From Engraulis encrasicolus (Eukaryota; Chordata; Actinopteri; Clupeiformes; Engraulidae), in contig NC_085866.1 of assembly GCF_034702125.1 (NCBI RefSeq), forward strand, positions 18,300,815 to 18,364,814: 64,000 nt of DNA, in the 5' to 3' direction. Positions 49,269 through 58,607 of the stretch are shown piece by piece; position 1 is the stretch's first letter; every line of letters starts with the position of its first letter. A model generated the notes under the pieces. The model was not told the origin of the DNA. It did no database searches and saw only the letters and a list, made by a program, of their open reading frames with translations. The translations under genes and the position numbers were made by a program.

Positions 49269-50705
49269 ATGTCGAGGCTGCTGTACCCGGAGTGCCCGCA
49301 CAGCAGGGACAAAGGGGACCGGCACCGATTTTGCATTGTCTGTCTCGGCAGAGAGCACGCCGAGGCAGCGCTGTCGGGCGGTTCTACCTGCGAATTCTGT
49401 GCTGAACTGACACTCGCTAAAATCACTAAGCGCTCGGCTTACTGGACTCGCAGAGAGGCGAGAGAAGCTGCTGCCCAGGCTGAGGAGATTCCCACAGCCG
49501 AAGGCAGCACAGATCACGATATGGAGGGGCATGACTGTCGCGAGCCCGCCACAGCCAACCCCGCTCCCACCTTGCCATCTGGCGGGAGTTCACGCCACGA
49601 GGCAGCAGGGGAGCTAGCTGCACCAGCCCCACATGCAAGAGTGAGGTCGCACCACGAGGCGGTGGAGTTACCTCGTGGCCTCCACGACCAGCCCCTGCCA
49701 GAGCTGGTATTTGGGCAGGAGTCGGAGGAACAGCCAGAGGACTTCAGTGATGCAGAGGGGTATTATGGTGAATATGAGGAGGAGGTGGTCGAAGAGTCCC
49801 GGGCATCCTCTCCCCCGGTAGGTTCGAGGACACTGGGTCTGCAGCTGCACGAGGTGGCTACCAGGGCAGCTAGCAAACTCGGCCTCCCTCTCCCCACCCC
49901 CCCCAGCACAGAGATGTCGTTGCTGGATGGGGAATACTACGCCGGGCCCCAAACACCGGCGCCCTGCCCAATCCCGTTTTTTCCAGAAGTGCACAGGGAG
50001 CTAGTCAAGACCTGGAGCAACCCCTATTCGGCCCGTGCCCCAGTCCCAGGCTTTGCTGCCTACATGCATATGGACCAGGCCAAGGAGTGTGGATATCTCT
50101 CCTTCCCACCGGTGGAGGATACGGTGGCGAGTTACTTGTCGCCCTCTTCACCTGCATTGCGCCTGGGCCGCAAACCTCTCCTGCCGTCTCCATTGGCCAG
50201 ACTCCAGGCCACTCTCGCTGAAAAGTCCTACCTGGCGGCTGGACAAGCAGCATGCTCCATCAACACAGCGGCGTTGCTGCAGAGATATCAGGCCAAGCTA
50301 CTCACGGAGCTGTCTAATACGCTGGATGCTGAGAGTGAGTTGGTGGTGGAACTGCGCAGGGCGACTGACCTGTCTCTCCGCCTCACGCGCTGTTCATCTC
50401 AGGCAGTGGGCCGTGCTATGGGGGCGGCAGTAGCAACACAGCGTTCTCTGTGGCTGTCCCTGGCACAGCTGTCGGAACGGGAGAAGGCCCCACTCCTAGA
50501 TGCCCCGGTGAGTGCTGAAGGAGTGTTTGGTGATGCTGTGGGGACAATGACTGCTAAATTTGAGGTGGAGCAGAAAAACCGGGAGGCTTTCATGGCCTGG
50601 ATGCCACGCAGCAGAGGTGAACCCCGGGGCCCCCCGGGGTGGACCAGCTCCAGCTCCTGGCATGAAGCGGGGGAGTGGATCCCGTTCTCCAGCTCTTCCA
50701 GCTAA
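49269..50705 (+). CDS. DIRS gag-like protein (478 codons)
   Basis: The start at 49269 (MSRLLYPECPH) was chosen because it follows the candidate acceptor. An in-frame ATG at 49236 is within the proposed intron. The N-terminus has Cys/His spacing (CPH...CIVC...CEFC) that could bind zinc. The middle is acidic, then helical and Leu/Ala-rich. The frame stops in a Ser-rich tail after the run GGGGCCCCCCGGGG at about 50625. Another frame continues there with a basic, Pro/Gln-rich, Arg-rich end to 50868, as expected for a gag nucleic-acid-binding tail. This suggests a frame break near the homopolymers. Confidence 0.72.
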   Translation: MSRLLYPECPHSRDKGDRHRFCIVCLGREHAEAALSGGSTCEFCAELTLAKITKRSAYWTRREAREAAAQAEEIPTAEGSTDHDMEGHDCREPATANPAPTLPSGGSSRHEAAGELAAPAPHARVRSHHEAVELPRGLHDQPLPELVFGQESEEQPEDFSDAEGYYGEYEEEVVEESRASSPPVGSRTLGLQLHEVATRAASKLGLPLPTPPSTEMSLLDGEYYAGPQTPAPCPIPFFPEVHRELVKTWSNPYSARAPVPGFAAYMHMDQAKECGYLSFPPVEDTVASYLSPSSPALRLGRKPLLPSPLARLQATLAEKSYLAAGQAACSINTAALLQRYQAKLLTELSNTLDAESELVVELRRATDLSLRLTRCSSQAVGRAMGAAVATQRSLWLSLAQLSEREKAPLLDAPVSAEGVFGDAVGTMTAKFEVEQKNREAFMAWMPRSRGEPRGPPGWTSSSSWHEAGEWIPFSSSSS

Positions 50706-50868
50706 GATGCCGGCAAGGAGAGGATGGCAGCGACACCCGTTTAGGCCGCCGCCCCAGCCTCAGCCACAGGACCCACAGCCAGCACCCCAGCAGCAGCAGC
50801 AGAGAGCGCCGTTCGTCCCGCGCCAGACTACTGCCCGCCGTGGTGGTGTGAACAGGACGCGGACCTGA
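50706..50868 (+). pseudogene. Displaced C-terminal tail of the gag-like protein
   Basis: In a +1 frame relative to the gag ORF, this stretch encodes RRGWQRHPFRPPP, then Gln/Pro repeats and an Arg-rich end stopping at 50866-50868. Its composition fits a gag nucleic-acid-binding tail rather than a separate gene. Confidence 0.45.
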
Positions 50869-50952
50869 GGATCACGTCCTGAAGAGAGGGGGGGGGGGTA
50901 GGAGTTTTCCCCTCAGCGAAAAAGGACTGCCCGTTGCTCACATGCACCGCTC

Positions 50953-53124
50953 ATGTCAAGCACGTTGTGCCAGTTTCCACAAGCACTACACACACAAACA
51001 GAAAATGTTTTGTCCCCCTCTCTGCATCCAATATTAAAACAGCATTCTCTCACCCATGTTTACCTAAACAGTGTGACAAGCTGCCCTCAGAGCTTGACCC
51101 CCTCCTTAGACGGTGCGGGAATAAAGCCGAATATAGACAAATTGACCATGAGCGGGGAAAACCCCGACCAATTGAGTCTAGATCAAAGATTAAAAGGTTT
51201 GGCGATGAGCGGGAGCGTCCCCGACCAATTAAAAGACTCCATGCCATGCCTAGAGGCATGTGTGGAAAACTGGCGCAAATGCGCACAGGCATCACCCTGG
51301 GTTTTGAAGACTGTCTCAGTGGGCTACACAATTCAGTTTGCTCGCCCCCCACCAAAATTCAGCGGGGTGATTCAAACAATAGTTCCGGAGGGTCAGGTCC
51401 CTCTCCTACAGGAGGAAATAGACTCCTTGTTGTTGAAAAAGGCAATAGAGATGGTGCCACAAGGGGAAGAAAACGCAGGCTTTTACAGCCGGTATTTTCT
51501 TGTCCCGAAAAAAGGCGGGGGTTTTCGGCCAATCTTAGATTTAAGGAGGCTGAACAAATCACTCATGAAAAGAAAATTCAGGATGCTGACCAACCGCCAG
51601 CTCCTTCAATTTGTGAAACCAAACGACTGGTTTGTAACCATAGACCTGAAGGATGCATATTTTCACATAAAGGTGGTGCCAAGGCATCGGAAATTTCTCA
51701 GATTTGCATTCAGAGGGAAAGCATATCAGTTTTCGCGTCTCCCATTCGGTCTAGCCCTATCCCCTTTTCTGTTCACAAAGTGTCTGGAAGCGGCAGTCGC
51801 ACCATTACGCCAGCAGGGGGTGCGCTTGTTCAACTTTCTAGACGACTGCCTTCTTTGCTGCCACTCGCAAGAGTTAGCTGCACAGCAGGCCAGTCTTGTG
51901 CAGGCACACCTAGGCCAATTGGGCTTTGTGATAAACAGGAAGAAGTGTGTTCTCAAACCAAGTCAGACTTCACAGTTCCTAGGCATGACACTGAATTCTG
52001 TGACTATGACAGCTCACCTCTCTCAGGAGAGAGCAGCCGCAATCAAGACCTGCGTGGCCCAATTCAGGATAGGCCAATGGGTGTCATCTCACCTCTGCCA
52101 GAGGCTGCTGGGAATGATGGCAGCAGCAGCAGTCTCCCTGCCAATGAGGCTACTGCGCATGCGGCCTTTTCAAATGTGGTACCTGTCTCTGAAGCTCAAC
52201 CCCTCCAAAGACAAATACCGCAAAGTAGTAGTCAATTCAAAGTGCAGGAAGGCCCTCACAATATGGAGATCCTCCCAATTTCTCAGTGCGGGAGCATCTC
52301 TAGGCATAGTGACGCACCGAGTGGTGATAACGACCGACGCGTCTACAACTGGATGGGGGGCAGTCTGCAACGGGAGATCGGTGAACGGTCGTTGGTCTGC
52401 AGCCCAGGCCAAAGCTCATATAAATGTGTTGGAGCTGCAGACAGTGTTTCTAGCCCTACGGTATTTTTTGTCAGTGGTGAAAGGCCATCATGTTCTGGTG
52501 AGGACCGACAACACCACGGCCATGGCATACATAAATCGCCAGGGGGGCGTGCGCTCCCTGGCTTTACACCGGTTGGCGAACAGTTTACTGCTATGGGCAG
52601 CAGATCACTTGTTGTCTCTCAGAGCAGTTCATATTCCAGGTCACCTCAACTGTGGAGCGGACCTACTCTCAAGGGGCAACCCGCAGGCAGCAGACTGGCG
52701 TCTCCATCCTCTGGTGGTCGATCAGGTATGGCGGCGGTTCTACAAAGCCGAAGTGGACCTGTTTGCCACGAGACAGAACACACACTGTCAGCTTTGGTTC
52801 TCTCTGGGGGGAGACGACCCACCTCTGGGGGTGGACGCACTGGCACATCCGTGGCCGGGCGGACGTCTTTATGCATTTCCTCCAGTGCCTCTAATTCCTC
52901 AGGTGCTGTGCAGAGTCATGGAGGAGAGGAGAGAACTGTTGTTAATAGCCCCCCTGTGGCCGAAGCGGCCATGGGTCGCAGAGTTGAACAGGATGTCAGT
53001 ACAGCCGCCGTGGGAGTTGCCCTCACGGAGGGACCTGCTGTCACAGGCGGGAGGATCCATATGGCACCCCCGGCCGGAGCTGTGGCAGCTCAGGGCCTGG
53101 CACCTGAAAGGGGAAGGCTGTTAG
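50953..53124 (+). CDS. DIRS reverse transcriptase / RNase H / methyltransferase-like protein (723 aa)
   Basis: Domains in order: a linker, then a reverse transcriptase at about residues 175-350 with FLVPKKGGGFRPI, TIDLKDAYFHI, LPFGLALSPF and the catalytic FLDD at about 295-298. RNase H is at about 455-575, with TTDASTTGWGA, a Glu in NVLELQ, RTDNTTAMAY, and HLNCGADLLSRG. A segment at about 600-690 (DLFATRQNTHC, GVDALAHPWP, LYAFPPVPLI, LIAPLWPKRPW) resembles the Dam-type N6-methyltransferase domain that DIRS elements carry. All catalytic aspartates of RT and RNase H appear present. The ORF overlaps the recombinase ORF. It would copy the element's RNA into DNA. Confidence 0.93.
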   Translation: MSSTLCQFPQALHTQTENVLSPSLHPILKQHSLTHVYLNSVTSCPQSLTPSLDGAGIKPNIDKLTMSGENPDQLSLDQRLKGLAMSGSVPDQLKDSMPCLEACVENWRKCAQASPWVLKTVSVGYTIQFARPPPKFSGVIQTIVPEGQVPLLQEEIDSLLLKKAIEMVPQGEENAGFYSRYFLVPKKGGGFRPILDLRRLNKSLMKRKFRMLTNRQLLQFVKPNDWFVTIDLKDAYFHIKVVPRHRKFLRFAFRGKAYQFSRLPFGLALSPFLFTKCLEAAVAPLRQQGVRLFNFLDDCLLCCHSQELAAQQASLVQAHLGQLGFVINRKKCVLKPSQTSQFLGMTLNSVTMTAHLSQERAAAIKTCVAQFRIGQWVSSHLCQRLLGMMAAAAVSLPMRLLRMRPFQMWYLSLKLNPSKDKYRKVVVNSKCRKALTIWRSSQFLSAGASLGIVTHRVVITTDASTTGWGAVCNGRSVNGRWSAAQAKAHINVLELQTVFLALRYFLSVVKGHHVLVRTDNTTAMAYINRQGGVRSLALHRLANSLLLWAADHLLSLRAVHIPGHLNCGADLLSRGNPQAADWRLHPLVVDQVWRRFYKAEVDLFATRQNTHCQLWFSLGGDDPPLGVDALAHPWPGGRLYAFPPVPLIPQVLCRVMEERRELLLIAPLWPKRPWVAELNRMSVQPPWELPSRRDLLSQAGGSIWHPRPELWQLRAWHLKGEGC

Positions 53125-54146
53125 CATCAGGACTATCTGAGGCAGTAGTCAATACTATTCAGAGTGCTAGGGCTCCATCAACTCGCTCTCTCTATACGCT
53201 GAAATGGCGTTTATTCGAGCAGTGGTGTATCTCACGGGGTCATGACCCCATCAACTGTGCTGTAGGTGTCATATTAGATTTTTTGCAGCACATGTTTGAT
53301 GATGGTAAGGCTGCCTCTACACTAAAGGTGTATGTGGCAGCTATCTCTGCTTGTCATGTGGGCATAGGTGGTGCAACACCTGGTAACCACCCTCTGGTGT
53401 CACGATTTATGGCTGGGGTGAGACGGCTCAGGGCCCCTCGCAAACAGCTGGTGCCCTCATGGGATCTGTTAGTAGTGTTACGTGCTCTTACTGGGCCTCC
53501 CTTTGAGCCCCTGAGTGAGGTGGACATGAAACTTGTTTCCCTAAAGACGGCTTTCTTGCTGGCCCTGGTGTCAGCAAAACGCATAGGTGATATTCAAGCT
53601 CTCTCAGTGAGCTCGACTTGTATGCAGTTCTCCGGAGCAGGTGATAAGGTCATTATGCGTCCAAATGCCGCATACACGCCCAAGGTAGTATCTACTCCCT
53701 TCCGTAATCAAGTCATTGAGTTAGTCAGTTTCTCACCTCCTCCCTTTGCATCAGCAGAGGAGGAGCAGTTGAACAAACTGTGCCCGGTGCGGGCTCTGCG
53801 TTGCTATGTGGAGCGCACCAGGTCTTTCAGGCAGTCTGATCAGTTATTTGTGTGTTTTGGCACTCAGGCTAAGGGTAGGCCACTGTCAAAACCAAGCCAA
53901 TCACGCTGGATAGTGGAAACCATTGAGCTGGCTTACAGCAGCCAGTCTCTGGAAGCTCCAGAGGGACTGCGCGCTCATTCGACTCGAGGAGTCTCTTCTT
54001 CTTGGGCCCTACTGAAGGGTGTCTCCATAGAAGAGATATGCAGAGCAGCCAGTTGGAATTCTCATCACACATTCATTCGTTATTACATGTTAGATGTGAG
54101 TGAGCCTAGTTTTCTGCAGGGTGTTCTGGGAGCAGTGAACCTGTGA
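52971..54146 (+). CDS. DIRS tyrosine recombinase
   Basis: The frame differs from the RT ORF and overlaps its end. The frame is open further 5' (to 50934), but that part is a shadow of the RT, so the start at 52971 is approximate. It has an N-terminal SAM-like DNA-binding region (ARAPSTRSLYTLKWRLFEQWC). The catalytic domain follows, with AKRIGDIQALSV (first Arg), LRAHSTRGVSSSW (His-x-x-Arg) and HHTFIRYYM (His and nucleophile Tyr). The R-H-R-H-Y set is complete. It would integrate circular DNA by site-specific recombination in place of a DDE integrase. Confidence 0.92.
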   Translation: MGRRVEQDVSTAAVGVALTEGPAVTGGRIHMAPPAGAVAAQGLAPERGRLLASGLSEAVVNTIQSARAPSTRSLYTLKWRLFEQWCISRGHDPINCAVGVILDFLQHMFDDGKAASTLKVYVAAISACHVGIGGATPGNHPLVSRFMAGVRRLRAPRKQLVPSWDLLVVLRALTGPPFEPLSEVDMKLVSLKTAFLLALVSAKRIGDIQALSVSSTCMQFSGAGDKVIMRPNAAYTPKVVSTPFRNQVIELVSFSPPPFASAEEEQLNKLCPVRALRCYVERTRSFRQSDQLFVCFGTQAKGRPLSKPSQSRWIVETIELAYSSQSLEAPEGLRAHSTRGVSSSWALLKGVSIEEICRAASWNSHHTFIRYYMLDVSEPSFLQGVLGAVNL

Positions 54147-54310
54147 TTACCCAGATTTACAACCCTTTTTGGAAGTGTAACAAATGCATAACATGTTGGT
54201 CTCTAATGTGCTTAATCACCACATATTATCCCTGCATTTACCACTATTAATAATAAGCCCATAAGGTGGGTGCTTAGGCCTCCACTGTAATTCACGCGTG
54301 ATGGGATACG

Positions 54311-54402
54311 GTCCCATGTGTTAGATCGCAGTCCACTGCGATAGGGAACGTCTGGGTCATGACTATGACCACGGTTCCCTTAGCAGGGACCAGATCTAAC
54401 AC
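54311..54402 (+). repeat. DIRS internal complementary region
   Basis: 54311-54349 is the exact complement of the left end 48801-48839. 54350-54402 is the exact complement of the right end 54581-54633. The junction at 54349/54350 defines both element termini. Confidence 0.93.
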
Positions 54403-54440
54403 TGCGTTGCGATTACAGTGCCTTGCTGGGCATAATGCTC

Positions 54441-54591
54441 AGTATTGAAAGAGGCCGAGGCTGCGTCATACCCAGCTATTTATGCCCTAAGGGCGGGCCC
54501 AGGGGATGACTGACAGCCTCTCAGCCATTCGGCGTGAGTAGAAAGTGCTTCGATTGGATCCGTGCATACGTCACGTCCCATGTGTTAGATC
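54441..54591 (-). repeat. DIRS right inverted terminal repeat core
   Basis: Inverted partner of 48823-48973. The outermost bases of the two ends differ, as is usual in DIRS elements. Confidence 0.93.
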
Positions 54592-54636
54592 TGGTCCCTG
54601 CTAAGGGAACCGTGGTCATAGTCATGACCCAGACGT

Positions 54637-54870
54637 TTTGGTGGGGGGGACTGTGGATTCTAACTGCTCATGGTCGTTCGGACATATAGGCTATATGGTG
54701 CCACTTTATTGTCGTTTCCCTGGATTCACCACGCAGGCAGTGGGCTTTGAATGAAAGTGCTCCCGACGATTAAAAGCCTAAAAAGCAGAGTTTACCCTCC
54801 AGTGCGGTGGCTTCTCATTCACTGCCATTCATTTTGGCTGCGTGTGACCCTCCGAATGCTCCGCCTGTTC
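54637..54870. repeat. Right arm of foldback repeat hosting the DIRS element
   Basis: Inverted partner of 48555-48800. The arms face each other, so without the retrotransposon they would form a hairpin with a loop of about 10-15 nt (CACTAAGGAGTT). Confidence 0.85.
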
Positions 54871-55721
54871 ATTTTAGGTTCATTTGCATGCCTCTATATA
54901 CATTTGTGATGCGCAAAAGTTAAAAGCAAGGAAGCGTCGGCGAAAGATGTTTACCGCTGTTTTTTTTTAAACTGTGCCCTGAACCAGCGCTTATGCACGC
55001 GCAGCTGAAAGCAAAACGTTGCCTGAGGAATTTAGCGGTCGTCTTTTTGATTGGGGCTTTATCAGACAGCTATGTACTTATAGTTCGCGTGCCGATATTG
55101 ACAGCTGATACCAAAGTCACGCTAGGCCTAAAAGTGAAACCAAAAGTAGCCTACACCCAAACAACCCTCGAACCCCCTCGAAAATGATATGGCACATCTC
55201 GGGGCTCCTTGTAATAAAATAGCCTAAATAAATAAGAAAAAGTAAATAAACAGTTTAGGACTACTGGTCCTCGTATTTACTTAGCTTATGACAGAAAAAA
55301 ACAACACAGGTAGGCCTAACCAAATGTCCCAAAGAGAATAGGCCTACTTATTCTTAACAGAATGCACTTTGGTAAATAGCCTATATGACAAAACAAATGA
55401 GGAAGGGTTGTATTTTGCGCAAAGAGCTTATTCTTAATCTTAGTTGGACGCAACAACATAAATGCAGTAGGCTAATCGTGCAAGACCAATAGGCCTTGGA
55501 CAATATCCCGACAAAATATGCAAGTTTAAGTGCAAGGCGTGCCCGATGTGACCAGTCATTAGAGATTTCAAACTACTGAAAAGGAATAGGTCTTACCAAT
55601 GATGCTGCGCTATGAGGAAACTCACCATTTTCAAACTGCGCAACCAAATGAAATGAAAGTGAAACTATGTAGGCTACAGCCTGCAAACCCTGAGAGGTGC
55701 CGTCTTCATAGGTTAATCTAT
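54871..55721. other. Intergenic DNA right of the DIRS/foldback locus
   Basis: No gene recognised. It is AT-rich with many TAGGCCTA phrases, a common low-complexity flavour in fish intergenic DNA. Confidence 0.4.
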
Positions 55722-55845
55722 GGCTGAATCTCAAATGGTGCACTTGTGCACTTTAGTGTTCATGTTTCAGTGCGCATGCCGTATTAGTTACGCACTAAAA
55801 CATAGTGCTCGAAGTGCACAAGTGCACCATTTGAGATCCAGCCAC
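55722..55845. mobile_element. Palindromic MITE with about 30 bp terminal repeats
   Basis: It starts TGGCTGAATCTCAAATGGTGCACTTGTGCAC, and its complement ends at 55845 (GTGCACAAGTGCACCATTTGAGATCCAGCCA). It is about 124 bp with no coding sequence. The target duplication is unclear. Confidence 0.75.
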
Positions 55846-56499
55846 AGTTCTTCCTGTGTTTCAGTGGCGCACTTGCACAAATTTAGTCCGGGTCCGTTAT
55901 TTAGGCCTGCTGAATATAGCCTGCAGACATTAAGACCTTTGGAAAGGCTACTTAGTTACCATGAACACGTTTAGGGCTAGATACAGCCTACAGGGCAAGC
56001 GCGTTAGCAGATTTCAAAGTAGGAAAGAAGTTCTCCGGAGCATCTGAGGAAGATTATTCTTTGCTTTTATTTGAGCAGTGTCGAGGATGCCACATCTTCG
56101 GCTCTGATGAAGAAGTGGTAAATTTGAAACGGTAGTTTGACACTGCATAGGCCTACGTGGCAATGTGAAATGGGGAAATTCTCACTCCAAAAGCCAGTGG
56201 CCAGAGTAAGTGCATGATCAGCAGGGGGAGGTTGTAGGGCTACAAGTGTAGTTTATTCTCATCCTTTGTCACACCTCCAAGTACCAATAGCTATTGGATG
56301 TAAATGGGTGGTTGACATTTAAGGCCGTAACACACTTAAAGGAGGAAAACTATTACAATTCCTGAAAAAATGGGTGGAAAAATTGGGAAAAATAAATAAA
56401 TAAAGCACTTAGTGGTTCATAGAATTTTGCTTAATTTTTGCCATTTTTGGGAAAATATATCCTGTGGTGTGACATCATTGGTGTGATATTTCTGTAAGA
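55846..56499. other. Unannotated stretch before the large palindrome
   Basis: No gene or complete repeat seen. Confidence 0.4.
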
Positions 56500-57107
56500 T
56501 ACAATGAAATGACAAATATTCTGCACAAACAGACAACTACTGTGAAAATACTACTTTGAGTCAAGTATAGAGCATAAACAGTAAGTACTGCATAATAGCA
56601 GCATTGGCCGTTGTGGAAGCAACCAAGATATTTTAGGCAGCACCAAACCCATTCATCCTCCACTTGTCTGTGATCGCCATCAAGCTGCAATAACCTACCT
56701 GAAGAACTTAAGTCATTCTCACTGGTTAAATATTCTCTGATACTAACAAGCATTTAACAATTTCTAAGGAAACTACAATATTTAAAAAGTGTTTGATGCA
56801 GCACATTATGATGATTTTCATCACTATGATTTTGATATGAAAGTGTGAATGGCTGAAACATTTTAAGAATTTGAACACTTGCAACAAGCAGCCCCATCTA
56901 AACCAATCTGCTAATCAGTGCCTGGCCTCACCTGAGTAGGGCTGTTATGCCATTATTCAATTACGGGCGTCACCTGCCAAGGGCCTGATGACTCTGGTCA
57001 CATGGTACTCTTGCACCTGTATATAAATCTGGACTATTAACACTTCAGTTGCTTGCCTGCCTGCTGGCTGGCCTGCATGGCACAGCATAGCACTTGCTTG
57101 CCTACAA

Positions 57108-57215
57108 GCTAGCTTGCCTACAAGCTAGCTTGCCTACAAGCTAGCTTGCCTACAAGCTAGCTTGCCTACAAGCTAGCTTGCCTACAAGCTAGCTTGCCTA
57201 CAAGCTAGCTTGCCT
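57108..57215. repeat. 16 bp tandem repeat, AAGCTAGCTTGCCTAC
   Basis: About six to seven nearly perfect units in the left palindrome arm. The right arm (59318-59345) has only about two related units (AAGCTTGTAGGC). This is a recent expansion in one arm only. Confidence 0.88.
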
Positions 57216-57535
57216 ACAACCTTGCACACTTTCCTCTTTGTGAAAGCTTGCTGTATGTGGCATCATTTGTGGCATTGTTGCATATAATGTGCCTGCTGCA
57301 AATTAGGCATTGCTTTGAGAGCTAGCTTGTAGTGCTGCTTGTTTGCTGTGCTACTTGGTGCAAAATATTTTTTTAAAGACTGACCAATGCTATATTCATC
57401 ATTGGCTCATCAAGAGATACAGTAAAAAGCCCACCTTGCGCACCATCATTGTAACATAGCACTGCATACTCTGAAATTTTATTCATGCCCACACTTTCAA
57501 AGGACCACCGCAAACCATTTTCTCAATACAGCATA

Positions 57536-57748
57536 TGTGACGGAGGTCATCTTGCACCTGTTCACCCCCCTCGGGGATCGAACGTGCGACCTCGTCAACT
57601 ACAACGGTTCGGCAATGGGAGACACAGTACGATACCGCTGGGCCAAGAGACCAGTCTCCCAGCCCAACGGCACGAGACTGTATGAAGCTATCGGAGGGAG
57701 GTTTACCAACGTTCCACGCCAACTCTGTGCTAGTTAGCCTCCGTTACA
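57536..57748. mobile_element. MITE-like unit with TGTGACGGAGG ends, copy 1
   Basis: It starts TGTGACGGAGG and ends CCTCCGTTACA. It contains GGGATCGAACGTGCGACC, which looks like an inverted tRNA-like B box. A 215 bp copy follows after 43 bp. The two copies together are flanked by CATA on both sides, and the opposite palindrome arm shows the empty site. Confidence 0.65.
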
Positions 57749-57791
57749 CTCTCCCCCTTAAACCTCACTCCCATCCGGGTCATGGCACCAC

Positions 57792-58006
57792 TGTGACGGA
57801 GGTCATCTTGCACCTGTTCACCCCCCTCGGGGATCGAACGTGCGACCTCGTCAACTACAACGGTTCGGCAATGGGAGACACAGTACGATACCGCTGGGCC
57901 AAGAGACTAGTCTCTCGGTCCAACGGCACGAGACTGTATGAAGCTATCGGAGGGAGGTTTTTACCAACGTTCCACGCCAACTCTGTGCTAGTTAGCCTCC
58001 GTTACA
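57792..58006. mobile_element. MITE-like unit with TGTGACGGAGG ends, copy 2
   Basis: Close copy of 57536-57748, differing by a few substitutions near GACTAGTCTCTCGGTCC and an extra T-run near its end. The 43 bp spacer between the copies (CTCTCCCCCTTAAACC...) is not part of the unit. Confidence 0.65.
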
Positions 58007-58460
58007 CATAGCGCCATAGTATCACGCTCAAGGCACTCCAGTCATGGTGAACGATGGGAGGGTGGGGTGGTAACATGGCCAGGGTACCACAGTTATGGAG
58101 AATGATGGGTGGGGTGGGAAGTTGCCATGGCCATATTCATGAATACAACTATGACCCAGTATTTGCCTGTCATCACACAGTACAATTCAACTTTTCAACT
58201 GAAATGTACTGTTATTTTACTTATACTACTGCATAAATATTGTAGAGCACTTTTAGTTTAACAATACTAATACTGTGAACGTTCTGTAGAGTACTGTTAT
58301 TTAACAGTTCAATTGCTGCTGAAAAAATGTTATATACTGTGATACATTAAACAGCAATGAGCTGTATTTGATTTTTGGTGTGAAATAACAGTAGAATTAC
58401 AGGTAAATATAATTGCCAGTAACTGCCGTTATTTTGCAGGGAAATTTTCTTAGAGTGTAT

Positions 58461-58607
58461 CCGTGACTGACCTCAGAGCTCATGCTAACTAGCCCCTTGA
58501 CTGTAAGGTGACCCGGTGGCGACCCGAATGATTTTGATCTTCAACTTGATCTTTATTCAGCAATTGTTTATAATCCAGGTGGTGTAATAAACCCAGGAAC
58601 ATTATAT
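58461..58607. other. Spacer at the centre of the large palindrome
   Basis: 147 bp not matched by inversion. It contains TGACCCGGTGGCGACCCGAATG, with no recognised feature. Confidence 0.5.

Larger units (their letters stand above)
48801..54633 (+). mobile_element. Complete DIRS-type tyrosine-recombinase retrotransposon
   Basis: The 5833 bp element has inverted terminal repeats whose 151 bp cores (48823-48973 and 54441-54591) look identical by eye. It has an internal complementary region (54311-54402) made of the exact complement of the right end followed by the left end. The three ORFs are gag-like, RT/RNase H/methyltransferase-like, and tyrosine recombinase. No simple target duplication is seen. 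Both junctions share the triplet GTT (48801-48803 and 54634-54636), as expected for site-specific recombination of a circular intermediate. The matching repeats and open RT and recombinase frames suggest a young insertion. Confidence 0.95.
56500..58460 (+). repeat. Left arm of a large imperfect palindrome
   Basis: Phrases over the whole interval reappear as their complement in 58608-60335, for example GGACTATTAACACTTCAGTTGC, CACTTTCAAAGGACCACCGCAAACCATTTTCTCAATACAGCA, and GAATTACAGGTAAATATAATTGCCAGTAACTGCCGTTATTTTGCAGGG. The arm ends GGGAAATTTTCTTAGAGTGTAT at a 147 bp spacer. The arm has gained a 16 bp tandem repeat and an insertion at 57536-58006. Confidence 0.88.

Noticed and set aside
50934..52960. 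N-terminal two thirds of the 1070-codon frame as protein
   Set aside because: It is a shadow frame over the RT/RNase H ORF. Only the part from about 52971 has recombinase motifs.
54993..55187. 64-codon plus frame as a small gene
   Set aside because: No domain, no conserved exon borders, and composition like the surrounding intergenic DNA.
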